64,000 nucleotides of DNA from Labrys miyagiensis (lineage in GTDB: Bacteria > Pseudomonadota > Alphaproteobacteria > Rhizobiales > Labraceae): assembly GCF_030160835.1 (NCBI RefSeq), contig NZ_BSPC01000007.1, positions 1 to 64,000 on the forward strand, written 5' to 3'. A model generated the notes under the pieces. That model did no database searches. It was not told the DNA's origin and worked only from the letters and a program-made list of their open reading frames with translations. Below are positions 8,195 through 16,894 of the stretch, piece by piece (the first letter of the stretch is position 1; each line of letters begins with the position of its first letter). Position numbers and translations under genes: made by a program.

Positions 8195-10366
8195 ATGGCT
8201 AACCCGGGCGATGTCGTCGAGATTCTGCTGCCGGTGGCGCTGGAGCGCACCTACAGCTATCGCGTGCCCTTCGGCATCGTGCTGATGCCGGGCGATGTCG
8301 TGCGCGTGACGCTCGGACCGCGCGAGGTGGTCGGCGTGGTCTGGGACGGCGACGGCGTGCTGCCCGCTTCCTCCAACCGGCTGAAATATGTCGAGGAGCG
8401 CCTGGCTTTGCCGCCGGTCTCCGATCACATGCGCCGCTTCATCGAATGGGTGGCGAACTGGACGCTCACCCCGCGCGGCATGATCATGCGCATGGCCCTG
8501 CGCGCGCCGGAGCTGCCACCGGAAAAGCCGCGCCTCGGCTATCGCTACAAGCATGAGCCGGAGCGCATCACTCCCGCGCGCCGACGCGTGCTCGCCCATC
8601 TCGCCGATGGCTTCGTGCATGAAAAGCGCGCTCTCATCGAGGCGACCGGCGTCTCGCCCGGCGTGATCGACGGCCTGGTCGATGCCGGCGCGGTCGAGCC
8701 CGTGGCGCTGCCGCCCGAGCCGCCGGCGCTGATGCCCGACCTCGATTTTTCCGCCGCCAGCCTCAACGAGGCGCAGGCGCTGGCGGCCACCTCCCTGCAG
8801 CAGGCCGTCTCGGCCAGGCGCTTTTCGGCGACGCTGCTCGAAGGCGTCACCGGATCGGGCAAGACGGAGGTCTATTTCGAGGCGGTGGCGGAGGCCGTGC
8901 GCCAGGGCGGGCAGGCGCTGATCATGCTGCCCGAGATCGCCCTCACCAACCAGTTCCTCGACCGTTTCGCCCAGCGCTTCGGCGTACGCCCGGCCGAATG
9001 GCATTCCGGCGTCAACCCGGGCAAGCGTGCCCGGCTCTGGCACGGCATTGCCAAGGGCGAGGTGGCGGTGGTGGCGGGGGCGCGCTCGGCTTTGTTCCTG
9101 CCCTTCGCGGATCTCAGGCTCATCATCGTCGACGAGGAGCATGACAGCGCCTACAAGCAGGAGGACGGCCCGCGCTACAATGCCCGCGACATGGCGGTGG
9201 TGCGCGCCCGCCTCGTCGACGCGCCGGCGGTGCTCGCCTCAGCCACGCCCTCGATCGAAAGCCGCGTCAATGCCGATCGCGGCCGCTACGGCCATATCAC
9301 CTTGCCCGAGCGCTTCGGCGGGCGGGCGCTGCCGGCGATCTCGGCCATCGACATGCGCACCGGCGGGCCCGAGCGCGGCAAGTTCATCGCCCCCGGCCTT
9401 GCCACCGCGGTGAGGCAGGCGCTGGAGGCGGGCGAGCAGGCGCTCCTCTTCCTCAACCGGCGCGGCTATGCCCCCCTCACCCTCTGCCGCAAATGCGGCC
9501 ACCGCTTCCAGTGCCCGAACTGCACGGCCTGGCTGGTGGAGCACCGCTTCCGCAAGAGCCTGGTCTGCCACCATTGCGGCCACACCGCGCCGGTGCCGAG
9601 GCACTGCCCGAGCTGCGAGGGCGAGGACACGCTCACCCCCTGCGGGCCGGGCGTCGAGCGCATCGCCGAGGAGGTCGCCGGCCTGTTCCCGGACGCGCAT
9701 ACGGTGATCCTCTCCTCCGATATCCATGGCAGCGCCGAGCGGTTGAAGCAGGAGCTCGACACCGTGGCGAAGGGCGAGGCGAACCTCGTGATCGGCACGC
9801 AGCTCGTCGCCAAGGGCCACAACTTCCCGCATCTCACGCTGGTGGGCGTGGTCGATGCCGATCTCGGCCTCGGCACCGGCGATCCGCGCGCCGCCGAGCG
9901 CACCTTCCAGCTCCTCGGCCAGGTCACCGGCCGCGCCGGCCGCGGCGACAGGCCGGGCCGCGCCCTGCTGCAGAGCTACGATCCCGGCCATCCGGTGATG
10001 CAGGCGCTGATGTCCGGCGACAAGGAGAGCTTCTACACCCGCGAGATCGCCATCCGCGCCAAGGCCGGCCTGCCGCCCTATGGCCGCATGGCGGCACTGA
10101 CCATCTCGGACGAGGATCGGGGCAAGGCGGAGAGCTTTGCGCGGGCGCTGGTGAAGGTGGCGCCCTTCGACGCCGCATTGCGCGTGCTCGGCCCGGCGGA
10201 AGCCCCCATCGCGGTGATCCGCGGCCGCCACCGCATGCGGCTGATCCTGCAGGCGCCGCGGGAATTCGCGCTGCAGGACTATATCAGGGCGTGGCTGGCG
10301 GCAGGGCCCAAGGCGAACGGGCAGCTCACGGTGGAAGTGGATATCGATCCGATGAGCTTTGCGTGA
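8195..10366 (+). CDS. priA: Primosomal protein N', replication restart helicase
   Basis: 723 residues, full length. The N-terminal DNA-binding domain (1-110) is followed by a superfamily-2 helicase with Walker A GVTGSGKTEVYF (~residue 218), a DEEH box (DEEHDSAYKQ, ~311) and later motifs. The zinc-binding insertion has four Cys pairs (CRKCGHRFQCPNC ... CHHCGH ... CPSC, ~430-475). A VGTQLVAKGHNFP helicase motif and a VTGRAGRGDRPGR motif close it. It reloads the replisome at stalled forks. The start codon sits one base after an F1 repeat and has no Shine-Dalgarno sequence; the start fits homologous N-termini, so leaderless or weak initiation is possible. Confidence 0.95.
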   Translation: MANPGDVVEILLPVALERTYSYRVPFGIVLMPGDVVRVTLGPREVVGVVWDGDGVLPASSNRLKYVEERLALPPVSDHMRRFIEWVANWTLTPRGMIMRMALRAPELPPEKPRLGYRYKHEPERITPARRRVLAHLADGFVHEKRALIEATGVSPGVIDGLVDAGAVEPVALPPEPPALMPDLDFSAASLNEAQALAATSLQQAVSARRFSATLLEGVTGSGKTEVYFEAVAEAVRQGGQALIMLPEIALTNQFLDRFAQRFGVRPAEWHSGVNPGKRARLWHGIAKGEVAVVAGARSALFLPFADLRLIIVDEEHDSAYKQEDGPRYNARDMAVVRARLVDAPAVLASATPSIESRVNADRGRYGHITLPERFGGRALPAISAIDMRTGGPERGKFIAPGLATAVRQALEAGEQALLFLNRRGYAPLTLCRKCGHRFQCPNCTAWLVEHRFRKSLVCHHCGHTAPVPRHCPSCEGEDTLTPCGPGVERIAEEVAGLFPDAHTVILSSDIHGSAERLKQELDTVAKGEANLVIGTQLVAKGHNFPHLTLVGVVDADLGLGTGDPRAAERTFQLLGQVTGRAGRGDRPGRALLQSYDPGHPVMQALMSGDKESFYTREIAIRAKAGLPPYGRMAALTISDEDRGKAESFARALVKVAPFDAALRVLGPAEAPIAVIRGRHRMRLILQAPREFALQDYIRAWLAAGPKANGQLTVEVDIDPMSFA

Positions 10367-10369
10367 TTT

Positions 10370-10451
10370 CCGGGTGCACGGGCATCCTGCCCGTTCTTGA
10401 AGCGGCACGCCGGTAGCAAGGGAAGAACGGGCAGGATGCCCGTGCACCCGG
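10370..10451. repeat. F1 element copy 5, perfect 29-bp inverted repeat
   Basis: Bases 10370-10398 and 10423-10451 are exact inverted copies (core CACGGGCATCCTGCCCG) separated by 24 bases. It lies 3 bases after the priA stop and ahead of the convergent ParE gene end, where it could terminate both. Confidence 0.85.
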
Positions 10452-10458
10452 AGACCGA

Positions 10459-10755
10459 CTACTCCCACCTCAATGGCCGGCGGCGCCTCGTGTGATACAC
10501 GCGCAGGATCTCGACCCTTGTGCCCTTCACGCGATAGGGAATCACCAGCGACAGGCCGGGAACCGACCATTCGCGAATGGGCGGGCGTTGGGTCGGCCGC
10601 CCGATATTCGGATTGTTGCGGATCGCGATCAGCGCCTTGTCGATGCGCTCGACCACGTTGCGGGCCACGATCTTGTCTTCCTTGGCGATATGCTTGTGAA
10701 GCTCGGCGATATCATTGAGGGCGCGCCGGAGGAGGCGCAACTCATGTCCGGGCAT
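10459..10755 (-). CDS. ParE/RelE-type toxin
   Basis: 98 residues of the ParE/RelE fold. It opens with helices (LLRRALNDIAELHKHIAKED), then NPNIGRPTQRPPIREWSVPGLSLVIPYRVKG and ends with the VEILRVYHTRRRRPLRWE strand typical of ParE/RelE C-termini, where the His/Arg residues lie. ParE members poison gyrase and RelE members cut mRNA; which applies here is not clear, though the RHH antitoxin and the sequence look closer to ParE. Its start overlaps the antitoxin gene by 14 bases, so translation is coupled. Confidence 0.85.
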   Translation of the reverse strand: MPGHELRLLRRALNDIAELHKHIAKEDKIVARNVVERIDKALIAIRNNPNIGRPTQRPPIREWSVPGLSLVIPYRVKGTRVEILRVYHTRRRRPLRWE

Positions 10756-11035
10756 CGGGGCCGATATCCGCCTCGGGAAGGGGCTTCTCGTCCTCCGTGC
10801 CGAGGCTCCTCAGCCAGGAAAGCGCCCTGTCTTCGGAAACGAATATGCCCTTGTCTGCCTCTTCAGCCGCCTCGTCGAGCGCAGCCAGATAATCGCGCTG
10901 GTCCTCGACATAGGCGGCAACCGCCTCCTTGACGATGAAGGCCCGGGACCGCCGCGTTGCCGTGGCGAGGCGGGCAACATCCCGCTTGAGGTCGTCGGGC
11001 AGACGGATAGAAAATGTATCGGCCTTACTGGGCAT
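10742..11035 (-). CDS. Ribbon-helix-helix antitoxin
   Basis: 97 residues. The N-terminus (SKADTFSIRLPDDLKRDVARL) is a CopG/ParD ribbon-helix-helix: an alternating beta strand, then two helices ending SRAFIVKEAVAAYVEDQ. The acidic C-terminal half is the toxin-binding tail. It precedes the ParE-type toxin and overlaps it by 14 bases. RHH antitoxins dimerise and repress their own promoter. Start MPSK at 11035; an upstream start at 11065 would add ten unlikely residues. Confidence 0.85.
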   Translation of the reverse strand: MPSKADTFSIRLPDDLKRDVARLATATRRSRAFIVKEAVAAYVEDQRDYLAALDEAAEEADKGIFVSEDRALSWLRSLGTEDEKPLPEADIGPDART

Positions 11036-11087
11036 CGCAACACCTTCGCATACAGGTGAACACAACGTACGGCATCCGCAGGGAAGG

Positions 11088-11471
11088 TCAAGCCGCCTTG
11101 TCCAGATGATAGGGCGTGATCAGCACCTCGGCCGGGATGCCCCATTCACGGTTGAGCTTGTGGATCATCGGCAGGGTGAGCGCGCGCCTGCGCCGCAGGA
11201 TCTCGGAGGCGCGGGAGCGCGAGCCGAGCAATGCGGCAAGATCCCTGCGGGTCTTGCCGCCGATCTCCATGCGATAGCGGATGGCCTCGATCGGATCGAC
11301 GGGTCCCACCGGCCAGTGATGAGCCTCATAGGCCTCGATCAGATCGGCAAGTACGGCGAAGCGGTCGCCATCCGGCGTTCCCGGCTCCGGCTGACGGTTG
11401 AAATAATGTTCGACCTCGGCAAGCGCCCAGTCGTAGTCCGCTTCGGTGCGAAGAGGGCGGATGTCCTTCAT
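11088..11471 (-). CDS. higA: HigA-type HTH antitoxin
   Basis: 127 residues. The N-terminal part (MKDIRPLRTEADYDWALAEV ... FAVLADLIEAYEAHHWPVGPVDPIEAIRYRM) is the characteristic leader of HigA-like antitoxins. A Cro/CI helix-turn-helix follows at about residues 75-115 (TRRDLAALLGSRSRASEILRRRR). It overlaps the upstream higB by four bases (ATGA). It neutralises HigB and probably represses the operon. Confidence 0.9.
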   Translation of the reverse strand: MKDIRPLRTEADYDWALAEVEHYFNRQPEPGTPDGDRFAVLADLIEAYEAHHWPVGPVDPIEAIRYRMEIGGKTRRDLAALLGSRSRASEILRRRRALTLPMIHKLNREWGIPAEVLITPYHLDKAA

Positions 11472-11764
11472 ATCGTCTCCGGATCGATCTTGTCGTAGTC
11501 CCTGTGTGTGCCTACGAACTTGATCAGAACGCTTTTATACAGATACGCCACATGAACGACGAGGCGGAACTCATTGCCGCCGATATCGAAGATAATGCGG
11601 TTGTCCGCCACGAAATCGATGGTCGTCCCGAATTGTCGCTTCACATCGGCCGGACCCGTCCAAATCGCTCGCGACACTTCCGCATGCCAAGCTTCCAACG
11701 GTGCCTTCGCGTGAGGGTAATCCTCCCAAAACAGCTTGAGCGTACGCCTGGCGATCACCTGCAT
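11468..11764 (-). CDS. higB: HigB-type mRNA interferase toxin
   Basis: 98 residues of the HigB branch of the RelE superfamily: MQVIARRTLKLFWEDYPHA at the start, then VKRQFGTTIDFVADNRIIFDIGGNEFRLVVHVAY and a C-terminal LIKFVGTHRDYDKID. The GTHxxYD ending is diagnostic for the ribosome-dependent mRNA-cutting HigB family. Toxin-first gene order is the norm for higBA. The start at 11764 is the only ATG that gives family length. Confidence 0.92.
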   Translation of the reverse strand: MQVIARRTLKLFWEDYPHAKAPLEAWHAEVSRAIWTGPADVKRQFGTTIDFVADNRIIFDIGGNEFRLVVHVAYLYKSVLIKFVGTHRDYDKIDPETI

Positions 11765-11805
11765 GGGACATGCTAGCAAATTCCCATAGCGGGAACAAGA
11801 TGGCG

Positions 11806-11865
11806 CCGGGAGCGCGGAGGTCCTACGACTCTGAAGTGAGTGTCGTAAGACGTCCGCGCTCCCAG
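11806..11865. repeat. F1 element copy 6, single hairpin
   Basis: One arm folded on itself: GGGAGCGCGGAGGTCCTACGACTC / GAGTGTCGTAAGACGTCCGCGCTCCC around TGAAGT. It lies between divergent higBA and the aldehyde dehydrogenase. Confidence 0.75.
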
Positions 11866-11930
11866 GCTTCCCCCCGGCCTTCAAAAACGCTATGAGCATG
11901 CCAAAATCGCAGCCATCACAGCGAGCCATC

Positions 11931-13493
11931 ATGACCAGTCCCGTTGCCGAAACCCGTGAGCTTCTCGAGGCGCTCGGCGTTCCGGCCAGCCGTTTTTCCG
12001 GCGGCAACCGCATCGTCCGCACGCCCCTGACCGGCGAAATCATCGGCCGGGTTCAGGACGATACGCCAGAATCGACCACTGCCGCCATCGGCAAGGCACA
12101 TGCCGCCTTCGAGGCCTGGCGCAAGGTGCCGGGACCGCAGCGCGGCGAACTGGTGCGCCTGCTCGGCGAGGAGCTGCGCGCCGCCAAGACCGAACTCGGC
12201 CGGCTCGTTTCCCTCGAAGTCGGCAAGATCGTCTCGGAGGGCCTGGGCGAAGTGCAGGAGATGATCGACATCTGCGACTTCGCCACCGGCCTCTCCCGCC
12301 AGCTCTACGGCCTCACCATCGCCACCGAGCGGGGCGACCATCGCATGATGGAGCAGTGGCACCCGGCCGGCGTGGTCGGCGTGATCTCGGCCTTCAACTT
12401 CCCCGTGGCGGTGTGGAGCTGGAATGCCGCCCTCGCTTTCGTCTGCGGCGACAGCGTCGTCTGGAAGCCCTCCGAGAAGACCCCGCTCACCGCGCTCGCG
12501 GTAGAGGCGATCTTCGACAAGGCCGCCAAGCGCTTCGGCGGCGTGCCCGACGGGCTGATGACGGTGGTGCTCGGCGCCCGCGAGGTCGGTGCCGCGCTGG
12601 TCGACGATGCCCGCGTGCCCGTGGTCTCGGCCACCGGCTCCACCGCCATGGGCCGCATCGTCGGCGAGCGGGTGGCGCGGCGCTTCGGCAAGTCGATCCT
12701 CGAGCTCGGCGGCAACAACGCCTCGATCGTCACGCCCTCGGCGGATCTCGATCTCGCGCTGCGGGCGATCGCCTTCGCCGCCATGGGCACGGCGGGCCAG
12801 CGCTGCACCTCGCTACGCCGGCTGATCGTGCATGAGAGCGTCTATGACGCCCTCGTCGGCAAGCTGAGACAGGTCTATGCCACCATCAAGGTCGGCAATC
12901 CCGTCGCCACCGACGCGCTGGTCGGTCCGCTGATCGACGGCCAGGCCTATGAGGGTATGCAGAAGGCCCTGGACGAGGCGAAGAAGGCTGGCGGCACCGT
13001 GCATGGCGGCGCCCGCGTCGCCGAGGCCGGCCCGGCCGAAGCCTATTATGTCCGGCCTGCTCTGGTGGAAATGCCGGAGCAGAAGGGCCCGGTGGTGCAC
13101 GAGACCTTCGCGCCCATCCTCTATGTGCTGAAATATGGCGATTTCGACGAGGCGCTGGCGCTGCAGAACGGCGTGCCGCAAGGCCTGTCGTCCTCGATCT
13201 TCGCCACCGATATGCGCGAGGTCGAGCGCTTCGTCTCCGGGCAGGGCTCGGATTGCGGCATCGCCAACGTCAATATGGGCCCCTCGGGCGCCGAGATCGG
13301 CGGGGCCTTCGGCGGCGAGAAGGAGACCGGCGGCGGGCGTGAGAGCGGCTCGGACGCCTGGAAGGCCTATATGCGCCGCCAGACCAGCGCCATCAATTAC
13401 GGCCGCACCCTGCCGCTGGCGCAGGGCGTGAAGTTCGACGTCGAGGCCGACGCTCCATCGCACGGCGATGGAGCTATGGAGGCGGACGCTTGA
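11931..13493 (+). CDS. ALDH7-type aldehyde dehydrogenase (piperideine-6-carboxylate / aminoadipate semialdehyde dehydrogenase)
   Basis: 520 residues. The Rossmann segment (SAFNFPVAVWSWNAALAFVCGDSVVWKPSEKTPL), the catalytic glutamate strand ILELGGNNASIV (~residue 257) and the catalytic cysteine in GTAGQRCTSLRRL (~291) are all present. GNNA instead of GGKS/GGKN and the QRCTS form mark the ALDH7 (antiquitin/AmaB) branch, which oxidises alpha-aminoadipate semialdehyde in lysine catabolism. An upstream ATG at 11892 would add 13 residues; neither start has a good ribosome site. The stop overlaps the following gene's TTG start. Confidence 0.9.
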   Translation: MTSPVAETRELLEALGVPASRFSGGNRIVRTPLTGEIIGRVQDDTPESTTAAIGKAHAAFEAWRKVPGPQRGELVRLLGEELRAAKTELGRLVSLEVGKIVSEGLGEVQEMIDICDFATGLSRQLYGLTIATERGDHRMMEQWHPAGVVGVISAFNFPVAVWSWNAALAFVCGDSVVWKPSEKTPLTALAVEAIFDKAAKRFGGVPDGLMTVVLGAREVGAALVDDARVPVVSATGSTAMGRIVGERVARRFGKSILELGGNNASIVTPSADLDLALRAIAFAAMGTAGQRCTSLRRLIVHESVYDALVGKLRQVYATIKVGNPVATDALVGPLIDGQAYEGMQKALDEAKKAGGTVHGGARVAEAGPAEAYYVRPALVEMPEQKGPVVHETFAPILYVLKYGDFDEALALQNGVPQGLSSSIFATDMREVERFVSGQGSDCGIANVNMGPSGAEIGGAFGGEKETGGGRESGSDAWKAYMRRQTSAINYGRTLPLAQGVKFDVEADAPSHGDGAMEADA

Positions 13494-14383
13494 AGGCGCC
13501 GCTCAAACGCCTGCTGGTGGGCTGCGTGGCGCTCGGCCTGATGGCCGCGCCGGGCCTCGCCAGCGCTGATGACACGGTGCCGGTCCCGCCAGCGAAAGCG
13601 GCCGCGAAGCCCAAGGCGAAACCACTGCTCAGGGCGAAGGCCACGGCCACGAAGGCCGCCAAGCCCGCAGGCGCCGGCACCCTGCTGCTGCCGCAGCCTG
13701 AGCCGATGGACGCGGGCTTGGCGGCAACGCCCACCGCCGCAAAGTCTGCCGCTGGCAAGCCCTTCGCAGCCAAGCCACCCGCGACGAAGCCTTCCGCCAC
13801 CACGATGCCGGTTGCCGCGGACGCAAGCCCGGCAAGCTCGGGCTCTTCCGTCGCTGCCACGCCCCTGCCCCCCTCCCGCCCTCTGGAGCTGGTGAAGCTC
13901 GACCGCGCTGGCCAGATGTCCCCCACGGAGGACGACCTGCAGACGGCTAGCATCCCGGTCTCCGGGCCGCTGGGCGTGCGCGTCTCGGCCGAGACACTGA
14001 CCAGACAGGGCCCAGGCACGGGCGACCCCGTCGATGCGCTGATCAGCAAGCATGCCCAGCGCTATGGACTGCCCGAGAGCCTGCTGCGGCGGGTGGTGAA
14101 GCGCGAGAGCGGCGGCAATCCGCACCTGCGCCACGGGCCCTATCTCGGCCTGATGCAGATGCGCCTCGATACGGCCCGCGGCATGGGCTACAACGGCGGC
14201 GCCGAGGGCCTGCTCGACGCCGACACCAGCCTCACCTATGGCGCGGCTTACCTCGCCAATGCCTGGCGCGTCTCCGGCGGCAATCCTGACCGGGCGGTGA
14301 GCCTCTATTCCGGCGGCTATTATTACGAGGCGAAGCGGAAGGGCATGCTGCCCAGGCTGATCAAGGGCGTGCCGGCGAAATAG
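13490..14383 (+). CDS. Exported lytic transglycosylase (SLT domain)
   Basis: 297 residues starting at a TTG that overlaps the dehydrogenase stop (TTGA). It has a strong GGAGG seven bases upstream inside that gene, so translation is coupled. Signal peptide: LLVGCVALGLMAAPGLASA. Residues 25-170 are a Lys/Ala/Pro-rich spacer. The SLT domain follows: AQRYGLPESLLRRVVKRESGGNP with catalytic Glu ~205, YLGLMQMRLDTARGMGY, and a LTYGAAYLANAWR segment. It would cleave peptidoglycan glycan strands in the periplasm. Pairing with an ALDH7 gene has no obvious metabolic logic. Confidence 0.88.
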   Translation: MKAPLKRLLVGCVALGLMAAPGLASADDTVPVPPAKAAAKPKAKPLLRAKATATKAAKPAGAGTLLLPQPEPMDAGLAATPTAAKSAAGKPFAAKPPATKPSATTMPVAADASPASSGSSVAATPLPPSRPLELVKLDRAGQMSPTEDDLQTASIPVSGPLGVRVSAETLTRQGPGTGDPVDALISKHAQRYGLPESLLRRVVKRESGGNPHLRHGPYLGLMQMRLDTARGMGYNGGAEGLLDADTSLTYGAAYLANAWRVSGGNPDRAVSLYSGGYYYEAKRKGMLPRLIKGVPAK

Positions 14384-14384
14384 G

Positions 14385-14516
14385 CTGGGAACGCCGGCTT
14401 TCCAAGCCGGCTCCTGGAAACGAGGAGCTGCCAAGAAAGAGCGTCCGCCGCACGGCTCACGCCCTTTCGACCACCACCAGCGGTTCAAGAGCCGGCTGGA
14501 AAGCCGGCGGTCCCAG
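14385..14516. repeat. F1 inverted-repeat element, copy 7
   Basis: The arms carry the core word ACGCCGGCTTTCCAAGCCGGC (left, from 14385) and its inverse GCCGGCTGGAAAGCCGGCGG (right, to 14516), with CTGGGA / TCCCAG ends and the usual TGGAAACG. The inner AAAGAGCGT...CACGCCCTTT stem is also present. It begins right after the transglycosylase stop. Confidence 0.8.
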
Positions 14517-14608
14517 GCCTTCCCTTACGTCATATTATCTCCTTGTTTCCATGACGCTATTTCCGTTGTACCTCCTAGTCTCCGCGTCACCGCACCGGAG
14601 TCCACCTC

Positions 14609-15352
14609 TTGCCCGATTTCCCCGCGCTCAGCATCATCATCCCCACCAAGGACCGGCCGGAGCTGCTTGTACGGGCGTTGCGCTCCGTGGCGGCACAGAC
14701 GTTCGGCGACCATGAGATCCTCGTCGTCGACGATGGCGACGGCAGCGGGAGCGCGGCGGCCGAAGCCTTCGATCCTGTCATCCGCACGCTGGCGACCGGG
14801 GGCGCCGGGCAGGTACCGGCGCGCAATCTCGGCGTCAGCCTGGCGCGGGGCGAGCGTATCGCCTTTCTCGACGACGACGACTGGTGGGCAGAGCCCGGGC
14901 ATCTCGCCGCCATGCTGGCGGGCGGCCCGCGCCACGCTTTGCTCTATGCCTCCGGCCGCATCGTCGCCGAAGGAGAGCGGCCCGATGCCGGGACGGAAAT
15001 GCCCTTCGTCGCCCACGCCGATGCGCAGGCGATCCGCCGCGACAACCGCCTGCTCATTCCCGGCGTGATCTATCCACGCGCGCTGCATGGCAATCTCGGC
15101 CCCTTCGACGACAGCCTGCCTTTCTACTGGGACTGGGACTGGTATCTGCGCCTCTTCGCCGCGGACGTGGACTTCGTCGGGCCGCTGAGCGAGGCCGTGC
15201 GCATCTCGGCCCGCGGCGACAGCGTCTCGGCGGACGGGAACGCGCAGGCCAGACGCGCCAATCTCGACCGCCTGGCCGCCAAGCATGGGCTGAGCGAGCT
15301 GGTGGTCAGGAACCACGAATCCATCGCCAGGGATGGCAATACCATGAGCTGA
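14609..15352 (+). CDS. Glycosyltransferase family 2
   Basis: 247 residues. The GT-A fold opens with LSIIIPTKDRPELLVRALRSV. The nucleotide-sugar DDGDG pair is at ~41-45 and the metal-binding AFLDDDDWW at ~86-93, followed by an acceptor region with WDWDWYLRLF. The start is TTG at 14609 with GGAG eight bases before it. It probably adds a sugar to cell-surface polysaccharide, judging from the GT25 and GDP-fucose synthase genes downstream. The 297 bases after it hold only a small CCCGTA...TACGGG hairpin. Confidence 0.85.
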   Translation: MPDFPALSIIIPTKDRPELLVRALRSVAAQTFGDHEILVVDDGDGSGSAAAEAFDPVIRTLATGGAGQVPARNLGVSLARGERIAFLDDDDWWAEPGHLAAMLAGGPRHALLYASGRIVAEGERPDAGTEMPFVAHADAQAIRRDNRLLIPGVIYPRALHGNLGPFDDSLPFYWDWDWYLRLFAADVDFVGPLSEAVRISARGDSVSADGNAQARRANLDRLAAKHGLSELVVRNHESIARDGNTMS

Positions 15353-15649
15353 AGGCGTTCGCCGTCTCCCGTACTTGTATACGGGACTCTCCGACTGGCG
15401 GACAACACGGGATTGAAGTATTCGCCCAGGCCGCGTTATAGTTGTCGTGCCCGGAAAGGAGGAAGATGCGCGCGAAATATTCGATCGCGCGAGCTATGAT
15501 GCTGAGTTGATTTGATAAAAGTCGATCCCTACCACTTCCGTGTCCCACGCGTCTCCACACGCCGTTCAACCCCAGATGGGTAGACGGTGCCGATATTTTG
15601 GAGGAGACAATTTTCAGGGTGGGCCGGTTTCAGATGATTCATTGAGCCC

Positions 15650-16423
15650 ATGCCGCTTTGCCTTTTTTATCTCAATCTTGACCGCCGCACCGACCGGCGC
15701 CGGTTCATGGCAGCACAATTTGCCGCCCTGGCGCTTTCCGCCGAACGGGTGGAGGCGTTCACGCCCGAGGCCGTGCCGGTGGCCTCGCTCGCCCGCTGGA
15801 CCGATCCGGTACGCCCGCGCCATGTCAGCCCGCCGGAGCTCGCCTGCACCTTCAGCCATCGCAAGGCCTGGCGGCAGATCGTCGAGCGCGATCTGTCTGT
15901 CGCCTGCATCCTCGAGGACGACGCCTGGCTTTCGCCCGCCTTTGCCGGCCTGATCGCGACCGTGACAGACCTCGCCGGCTTCGACCTCGTCAAGATCGAG
16001 CAGCGCGACCAGATTGCCAATATCGGCCGGCAGGCAGGCGAATTGATGCCCGGCATCGGCCTGCACCGGCCCTACAGCTTCGCCGCCGGCGGTGGCGGCT
16101 ATCTGCTCTCCCAGGCTGGTGCCCGCAAGCTCCTGGCCCGCTCGGTGCCGCTCGACGTGCCGCTCGACCGCATCCTGTTCGACCCGGACGAGCCGGTGTT
16201 CCATCGCCTCGCGGTGGCGCAGGCCGTGCCGGGCCTGGTCATGCCCGCCGAATCGGGCAACCCCGCCGGCAGTGTCGCGGACAGCGACATCGCCGACGCC
16301 TGGCGCGACCGCGTGCTCGCCCGCACGGTGATCCCGACCCCTCACGCAAGGCGCCGCGCCGCGCTGCAGCGCAAGGGCGAGGCGGATGGGGCGAAGGTCA
16401 CGCTGATCCCGCTGGCGGTATGA
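15650..16423 (+). CDS. Glycosyltransferase family 25 (LPS-type)
   Basis: 257 residues. The start LFYLNLDRRTDRRRFM is the GT25 signature. THE residues PPELACTFSHRKAWRQIVERDLSVACILEDDAWLSP give the family's acceptor helix and the EDD metal site (~85). A G-rich GGGGYLLSQAGARKLL segment, also typical, follows. GT25 enzymes transfer galactose or similar sugars onto lipooligosaccharide. It sits between a GT2 and fcl, all on the plus strand but with gaps of some hundred bases, so separate transcription is possible. Confidence 0.88.
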   Translation: MPLCLFYLNLDRRTDRRRFMAAQFAALALSAERVEAFTPEAVPVASLARWTDPVRPRHVSPPELACTFSHRKAWRQIVERDLSVACILEDDAWLSPAFAGLIATVTDLAGFDLVKIEQRDQIANIGRQAGELMPGIGLHRPYSFAAGGGGYLLSQAGARKLLARSVPLDVPLDRILFDPDEPVFHRLAVAQAVPGLVMPAESGNPAGSVADSDIADAWRDRVLARTVIPTPHARRRAALQRKGEADGAKVTLIPLAV

Positions 16424-16498
16424 GGGAGCGTTCCGGGCTTGTGGCCTTCCGCGAGGGATGACACAAAGGGAGCATCTCGCAGCCTGAAGGAGACCGCC

Positions 16499-16756
16499 TT
16501 GTCCACGGAACTGCCGGATCAGCTCTTCCTCGATGGCGTGCTGGTCGGCCAGAACGAACTCGTCGCACCCGGCTCCGTCGCCGTGGTGCTGGACGATGAC
16601 AGCGTGCATGACGTGCCGACTTCCGAGCTGCGCCGGCGCTGCGAGGAACTCGGTCGCGCCCGCATCCGTGCCTTCCTGATGGCCCCTACCGATTTCGAGA
16701 AGGTCCGGCCGGTCGCGCAAAGGCATGCCGAGGAGGCCGACAAGGACGAGGAATGA
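16499..16756 (+). CDS. Small hypothetical protein
   Basis: 85 residues, acidic at the C-terminus (AEEADKDEE) and with no domain I recognise. The start was chosen as TTG at 16499 because AAGGAG lies six bases before it; a GTG at 16439 is the alternative. The segment LFLDGVLVGQNELVAPGSVAVVLDDDSVHDVPTSELRRRCEEL looks like a folded small domain and codon use matches neighbours, so it is likely real. It precedes fcl by 138 bases. Confidence 0.6.
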   Translation: MSTELPDQLFLDGVLVGQNELVAPGSVAVVLDDDSVHDVPTSELRRRCEELGRARIRAFLMAPTDFEKVRPVAQRHAEEADKDEE

Positions 16757-16894
16757 GGCTGCGGAGGGGACACCCTTCCACCATTTGTGGTTGAACGCGG
16801 CGTTTCCGGCCGGCTGGGTACACCGGCGCTCCCGGTCGCCTTGAGCTTGACCCGATTCCCCCTCACAAAGGGCATGCACAAGGGGAGGCACTCT

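Noticed and set aside
9239-10570. A 443-codon minus-strand frame and a second one at 8042-9142.
   Set aside because: Both are shadows of priA on the other strand.
15353-15649. A CCCGTA-CTTG-TATACGGG hairpin after the GT2 gene as a riboswitch or terminator.
   Set aside because: The stem is short, lacks a T-run and no conserved aptamer pattern is recognisable.
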